A stretch of DNA of 32,739 bases, from NCBI GenBank assembly GCA_025358205.1, contig JANYKG010000006.1, positions 1 through 32,739 on the forward strand, in the 5' to 3' direction. Made by a program: the position numbers and the translations under genes. The DNA comes from Armatimonadota bacterium. GTDB taxonomy: Bacteria > Armatimonadota > UBA5829 > DTJY01. Positions 29,835 through 32,739 of this stretch are shown here, one piece after another (positions within the stretch are counted from its first letter, which is position 1; each line of letters starts with the position of its first letter). Under the pieces are notes generated by a model, which saw only the letters and a list, made by a program, of their open reading frames with translations, was not told the DNA's origin and ran no database searches.

Positions 29835-29863
29835 ATGTTAAGCCTGAGAATTACGAATGTCAA
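29835..29863 (-). promoter_or_regulatory. Sigma70-type promoter of the nitroreductase-rib-htrA unit
   Basis: On the minus strand, perfect TTGACA (29863-29858) and TAACAT (29840-29835) are separated by 17 bp. The start point near 29828 is about 25 nt before the nitroreductase ATG. No FMN riboswitch fits in this leader. Confidence 0.72.
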
Positions 29864-29926
29864 GGACATGGGACGACCAGATGGATTGGAGATCAAAAAT
29901 GAAGGGGAAGAGGAGTGTGGCGCGAA

Positions 29927-31417
29927 TCAGGACGCAAGTCGCAGCCCGAACGTGTATGAGGCATCATTGTCTGAAGAATGCTGTTCCAGTGTGCGTTCGT
30001 AGAGCTGTGCGTTAGCTATGGAAACGGCGGCAGAGGCGGCCAGCGTCTCGAACAGCCGCATTCGTTCAGCGTTGATGGGCACATGGGCATCGAAGAAGAG
30101 GTTGATAATTCCCAACGCCACATCGTGGTATACCAGCGGCACCGATACCGCGTATCCGTTGCTTCTGGCCAGCAGACGCCATGGTACAAACTCCACATCC
30201 GTAAACACGTCCTCGGCGGTTACAATGCGTTTTTCGCGGAATGCGCGGGCGGTATGGCCGGAGAAGAACTCCGGGCGTCCGCTCCCCTCTACCTTCTGAG
30301 GCTCGTGGGTCTTCAGAATTGAGTCCGGCAGGCCGAATGTGGAGACCGTCCTTAATGTTTGACCGGAATCATCGGCCAGCATCACCGAGGTATAACGAGC
30401 CTGCAACACGTCGCCCATATCGGATGCCAGCACCAGCAGCACAACTCGCAAGTCCAGCGTGTTGCCCAGGTGCGCAGATATTTTGTGGACCGCTTCCAGG
30501 TGTTCTATACGCGCGGCCGCGTTTGCATAAGATCGGCCAAAGTCACGCGCTATTTCGGCTACCAGCACTATCATGGCGGCTACCCCAAACGCGTGAGACA
30601 GCCACCAGAGCGTATCGGAGTTGTGTGGTGACAGCAGTGCGGACGTCATACCGGCAGTCGCAAGCGCAAGGCATCGCACTATGCCTCTGCTCACTGCATC
30701 TTCGTCCTGGATGAACCTTCGCGCATAGAGAACGAGCGCTACAACAATGACTGCGCTATCCAATGCATGCAACAAAAGCTCGGACGAGAGGAGATTCATT
30801 GCCATTCGGATTTGGTTATATTCCGGCGCGGAAAGATTGATCCATCTGCCGGAACCCATGCGGCTCAGGCATAACATTGCGACAAGGCTAAGAAGTGATC
30901 CGGCCTGCATCCCCCATATCCACCGTAGCCCCATCTTCTTCGCGGTTATCGGGTTGTCTTCACTGTAGTTTACTGCGGATGCCGATAGAAGAATTCCGGC
31001 CAACAGAATCCAGAGACTGTATACCTGATGTCCAAAGCTTGCAAGCGATTTCCATGAGTCGTGCGCCACAGCGACGGTAAGCGCATGGGCTAGTTGTGTG
31101 GTCATGAAACCGCTGAATGCAATTGTAGCGAGGAGAGTTTGTCGCTTTAGGGATACACGGTATTGCATCCACAAGCCATACGCGATGCCGCCGGAAAGCA
31201 TGGCCCCGCATACCTCCAGCAGTGTATGCCAGATGTGGTTCGTCCCCTGGTGATTAAGTCCGGGCACAAATCTTACTACCAGCGCCAATGCGTTCAGAAA
31301 CAGCACCCATGCAATCAAGCGAACAACGTAAGGGTTGCGCTCAACTATTTCTTTGCCCATGTTTGTGTGGGCGGCATCCGGTTTTACGGTATTGATATGA
31401 ATGACCTGCGAGTCCAC
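29927..31417 (-). CDS. 7TM membrane sensor with C-terminal GAF domain
   Basis: A 496-residue membrane protein. About seven hydrophobic segments span residues 29-305, among them LIAWVLFLNALALVV, LEVCGAMLSGGIAYGLW, YSLWILLAGILLSASAV and LSHAFGVAAMIVLVAEI. A short coiled-coil linker (RSYANAAARIEHLEAVHKI) then leads to a GAF domain (about 318-475) with DLRVVLLVLASDMGD, YTSVMLADDSG and IINLFFDAHVPINAERMRLFETLAASAAVSIANAQLYER. The layout resembles MASE-type sensors, but the protein ends after GAF with no kinase, GGDEF, EAL or HTH output. The start is GTG with a weak ribosome site; an ATG 20 codons later is possible. It may work through a partner protein. Confidence 0.75.
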   Translation of the reverse strand: MDSQVIHINTVKPDAAHTNMGKEIVERNPYVVRLIAWVLFLNALALVVRFVPGLNHQGTNHIWHTLLEVCGAMLSGGIAYGLWMQYRVSLKRQTLLATIAFSGFMTTQLAHALTVAVAHDSWKSLASFGHQVYSLWILLAGILLSASAVNYSEDNPITAKKMGLRWIWGMQAGSLLSLVAMLCLSRMGSGRWINLSAPEYNQIRMAMNLLSSELLLHALDSAVIVVALVLYARRFIQDEDAVSRGIVRCLALATAGMTSALLSPHNSDTLWWLSHAFGVAAMIVLVAEIARDFGRSYANAAARIEHLEAVHKISAHLGNTLDLRVVLLVLASDMGDVLQARYTSVMLADDSGQTLRTVSTFGLPDSILKTHEPQKVEGSGRPEFFSGHTARAFREKRIVTAEDVFTDVEFVPWRLLARSNGYAVSVPLVYHDVALGIINLFFDAHVPINAERMRLFETLAASAAVSIANAQLYERTLEQHSSDNDASYTFGLRLAS

Positions 31418-31541
31418 GGCTAATCCAGTCTCTGCGCGAGATGAGAGTCACCAGTAACGGGTCAAGTGAGTGTGCGAGTGTTCCTGTACCCCATATTGTT
31501 TCATTATGGAGAAAATCGGCGGATTGATTAGCGACAGAACG

Positions 31542-31575
31542 CAAAACCCGCTCCGGGCATCCGAAGCGGGTTTTG
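31542..31575. terminator. Bidirectional intrinsic terminator
   Basis: CAAAACCCGCT (31542-31552) and AGCGGGTTTTG (31565-31575) are exact complements, with an inner CGG/CCG pair around GCAT. A- and T-runs flank it on both strands. It lies 30 bp past the stop of the exported protein gene and upstream of the sensor gene, which therefore needs its own promoter. Confidence 0.85.
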
Positions 31576-31604
31576 TAGAACTGCATTGTTATGAAGGAAT
31601 TAGA

Positions 31605-32219
31605 TCAGAAGATTGGCGCGGCCACTTCTCCTGCTGCCCACAGTGAAGGCAAACTTTCTCGCGCGCGATCCATCGCACCGCTCGCAGGACTAGGTGCGCC
31701 GCCGTACATATGCTCACTGGGCAATATGTTCATCGCTGCGTTGATCTGTTCCGGCGTCAGCGTTATGTTTGGCAGCTCACCTTCTGTCTGAGCTATCACG
31801 GCCTCTCGATCCATGCCGTAGCACTGGAACAGAGTATCCCATGCAGATTGTGTCATGGTCTGAGTACGGTACACGGCCGGCAAGTAAACCTTTATCACCC
31901 GATTGTCCATGGTTTTGTACTTGAAGCTTATGAATCCGGTGATCTTGCCGTCCCAATTCTTGATGTTCGCAGATTTCACGCCAACGGGCGCGACTGCTCT
32001 GAAAGCTATAGTGGGTTCCGCAGTCGGCGAGGCGGCAGCGGGAGCAGCTCCCGGTGCGGGCGCACCAACGACTCCGGGTGTACCACCCATGGCTGGGTCC
32101 ATCGGCGCTACCGGCGTCTGGGCGCTGAGTCCCTGCCATCCGAAGAGGCAAACTATTCCTGCCAGAACTATGCAAACAGGTACCAGCCAGTATCTGTGTC
32201 TCTGAACTGTATGAGACAT
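31605..32219 (-). CDS. Exported or membrane-anchored Pro/Ala-rich protein, unknown function
   Basis: A 204-residue protein with a basic N-terminus (HTVQRHRYW) and a hydrophobic segment (about 11-33, WLVPVCIVLAGIVCLFGWQGL) ending in SAQT, which fits a signal peptide or anchor. A Pro/Ala/Gly-rich linker (35-68) leads to a compact domain: VGVKSANIKNWDGKITGFISFKY, RVIKVYLPAVYR, then WDTLFQCYGMD and LTPEQINAAMNILPSEHMYGG. I do not recognise the family. AGGAGG lies nine nt before the ATG. It is monocistronic, with a near-consensus promoter (32271-32299) and a strong terminator, so it is probably well expressed. Confidence 0.72.
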   Translation of the reverse strand: MSHTVQRHRYWLVPVCIVLAGIVCLFGWQGLSAQTPVAPMDPAMGGTPGVVGAPAPGAAPAAASPTAEPTIAFRAVAPVGVKSANIKNWDGKITGFISFKYKTMDNRVIKVYLPAVYRTQTMTQSAWDTLFQCYGMDREAVIAQTEGELPNITLTPEQINAAMNILPSEHMYGGAPSPASGAMDRARESLPSLWAAGEVAAPIF

Positions 32220-32270
32220 GGTTTCTATTCCTCCTGCCGCGCGTCAAGCATGACGCACGATACTGCGCCC

Positions 32271-32299
32271 ATTTTACCTTACGGATGGTGCGTTGTCAA
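32271..32299 (-). promoter_or_regulatory. Sigma70-type promoter of the exported-protein gene
   Basis: On the minus strand, perfect TTGACA (32299-32294) and TAAAAT (32276-32271) are separated by the optimal 17 bp. The start point near 32264 leaves a ~45-nt leader. Confidence 0.78.
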
Positions 32300-32405
32300 C
32301 ATTCGCCAGTTCTCTCAATTGTATTGACGGCCCGAGCAGTGGCGATTGTTCCGCTCTGGGCAGGCATTTGCATGTGTTAAGTTGGGTATATTTTGTGGAA
32401 AACTG

Positions 32406-32455
32406 TGTCAAAGTATTGTCAGATGCTTGACAGATGGGATGTTGACTGGTATCAT
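32406..32455 (+). promoter_or_regulatory. Promoter with three TGTCA-type boxes at 11-bp spacing
   Basis: TTGACA (32427-32432) and TATCAT (32450-32455) are 17 bp apart on the plus strand. TGTCA at 32406 and at 32417, and its inverse TGACA at 32428, are each 11 bp apart, one helical turn, with the last inside the -35. This looks like a repressor or activator site on one face of the DNA. Confidence 0.6.
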
Positions 32456-32562
32456 ACAAAGAGCTACCTGATATCAGGGGATTTGTCGGGGAGCGTCAAA
32501 AGCGTTCATTATCGCCCGGGTTGTGCATTTTATGTACATGTGAGAAGGCGAGGCGAGTGCAA

Positions 32563-32739
32563 ATGCCACTGAATCGTTCAGCGGCCTACACAGGCAACAG
32601 CAAAGAAGAACGCAGTCGGTCGGACAAGCAGTGCGGTGATGTAGATGACTTTTCCGTTGAAGAGTTGGCTTACATCGCTCAGGGACTGCTGGGCCTGCTA
32701 CGTGCCGGATCTGCCGCCGTTCGGCGAAGCGGTCGGCGT
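32563..32739 (+). CDS. Start of an unidentified gene (partial, runs off the window)
   Basis: From ATG 32563 the frame stays open for 59 codons to the window edge. The product begins MPLNRSAAYTGNSKEERSRSDKQ, is hydrophilic at first, then DDFSVEELAYIAQGLLGLLRAGSAAVRRSG, an amphipathic helical stretch. GAGG lies nine nt before the ATG, and a strong promoter is about 110 bp upstream. No domain is recognisable in the visible part. Confidence 0.55.
   Translation, partial: MPLNRSAAYTGNSKEERSRSDKQCGDVDDFSVEELAYIAQGLLGLLRAGSAAVRRSGRR

Larger units (their letters stand above)
32220..32562. other. Divergent promoter region at the right end
   Basis: This 343-bp gap has no gene. It holds the near-consensus minus promoter at 32271-32299, a small hairpin GCGTCA/TGACGC (about 32241-32256) in its leader, and three TGTCA/TGACA boxes overlapping a plus promoter at 32427-32455. 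The remainder shows nothing I can name. Confidence 0.6.

Overview
This is bacterial chromosomal DNA, GC-rich by eye and densely coded on both strands. The housekeeping core follows the order rpsP-khpA-ylqD-rimM-trmD-rplS-lepB-rnhB, with ftsY-ffh upstream. That order is familiar from Firmicutes and relatives. Combined with a Tat-exported Gfo/Idh/MocA oxidoreductase, a fused E1 alpha/beta dehydrogenase, a GH4 glycosidase, a non-Pyl MttB-family protein and many hairpin repeats in spacers, it suggests Armatimonadota or another deep terrabacterial lineage. This placement is inference; no rRNA is present.

Layout. 1-688: end of an upstream gene and a DUF2064 protein. 716-4239 (minus): a sugar-phosphate cluster with an SrlD-like sorbitol-6-phosphate dehydrogenase, a SorE-like MDR enzyme with a duplicated Rossmann domain, and a class II aldolase. 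4389-6490 (plus): a solitary DUF262/HNH (GmrSD-like) protein with its own promoter. 6656-9916 (minus): pyrimidine-nucleoside phosphorylase, a CBS-CBS-GGDEF protein with an unassigned C-terminal domain, and a small membrane protein. 9962-17040 (minus): the translation and secretion housekeeping block. 17464-24022 (plus): fused 2-oxoacid dehydrogenase E1, HicAB toxin-antitoxin, GH4, MttB-like and QueG-like genes. 24121-29803 (minus): a probable transcription unit nitroreductase - Tat oxidoreductase - ribE - ribBA - ribH - htrA, bounded by a promoter at 29835-29863 and a terminator at 24061-24097. 29927-32219 (minus): a 7TM-GAF sensor and an exported Pro/Ala-rich protein. 32406-32739 (plus): a strong promoter and the start of an unidentified gene cut by the window edge.

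The most unusual content lies between the genes. (i) Six intercistronic spacers in the two minus-strand metabolic operons carry tandem 7-bp words on one side and complementary 7-bp words on the other, giving hairpins in heptad register, each built from a different word set. (ii) The housekeeping block and its flanks carry four copies of a ~45-bp palindromic element with inner arms GCATTATTCAC/GTGAATAATGC and compensatory changes in its stems; one copy supplies the last codons and stop of rnhB. (iii) Two double-hairpin elements and one C-rich palindrome represent further families. (iv) A perfect 18-bp palindrome lies in frame inside the queG-like gene. The ftsY transcript would begin almost directly with an intrinsic-terminator-like hairpin.

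All functions are assigned from sequence motifs by eye. No database search, folding program or comparative analysis was run.
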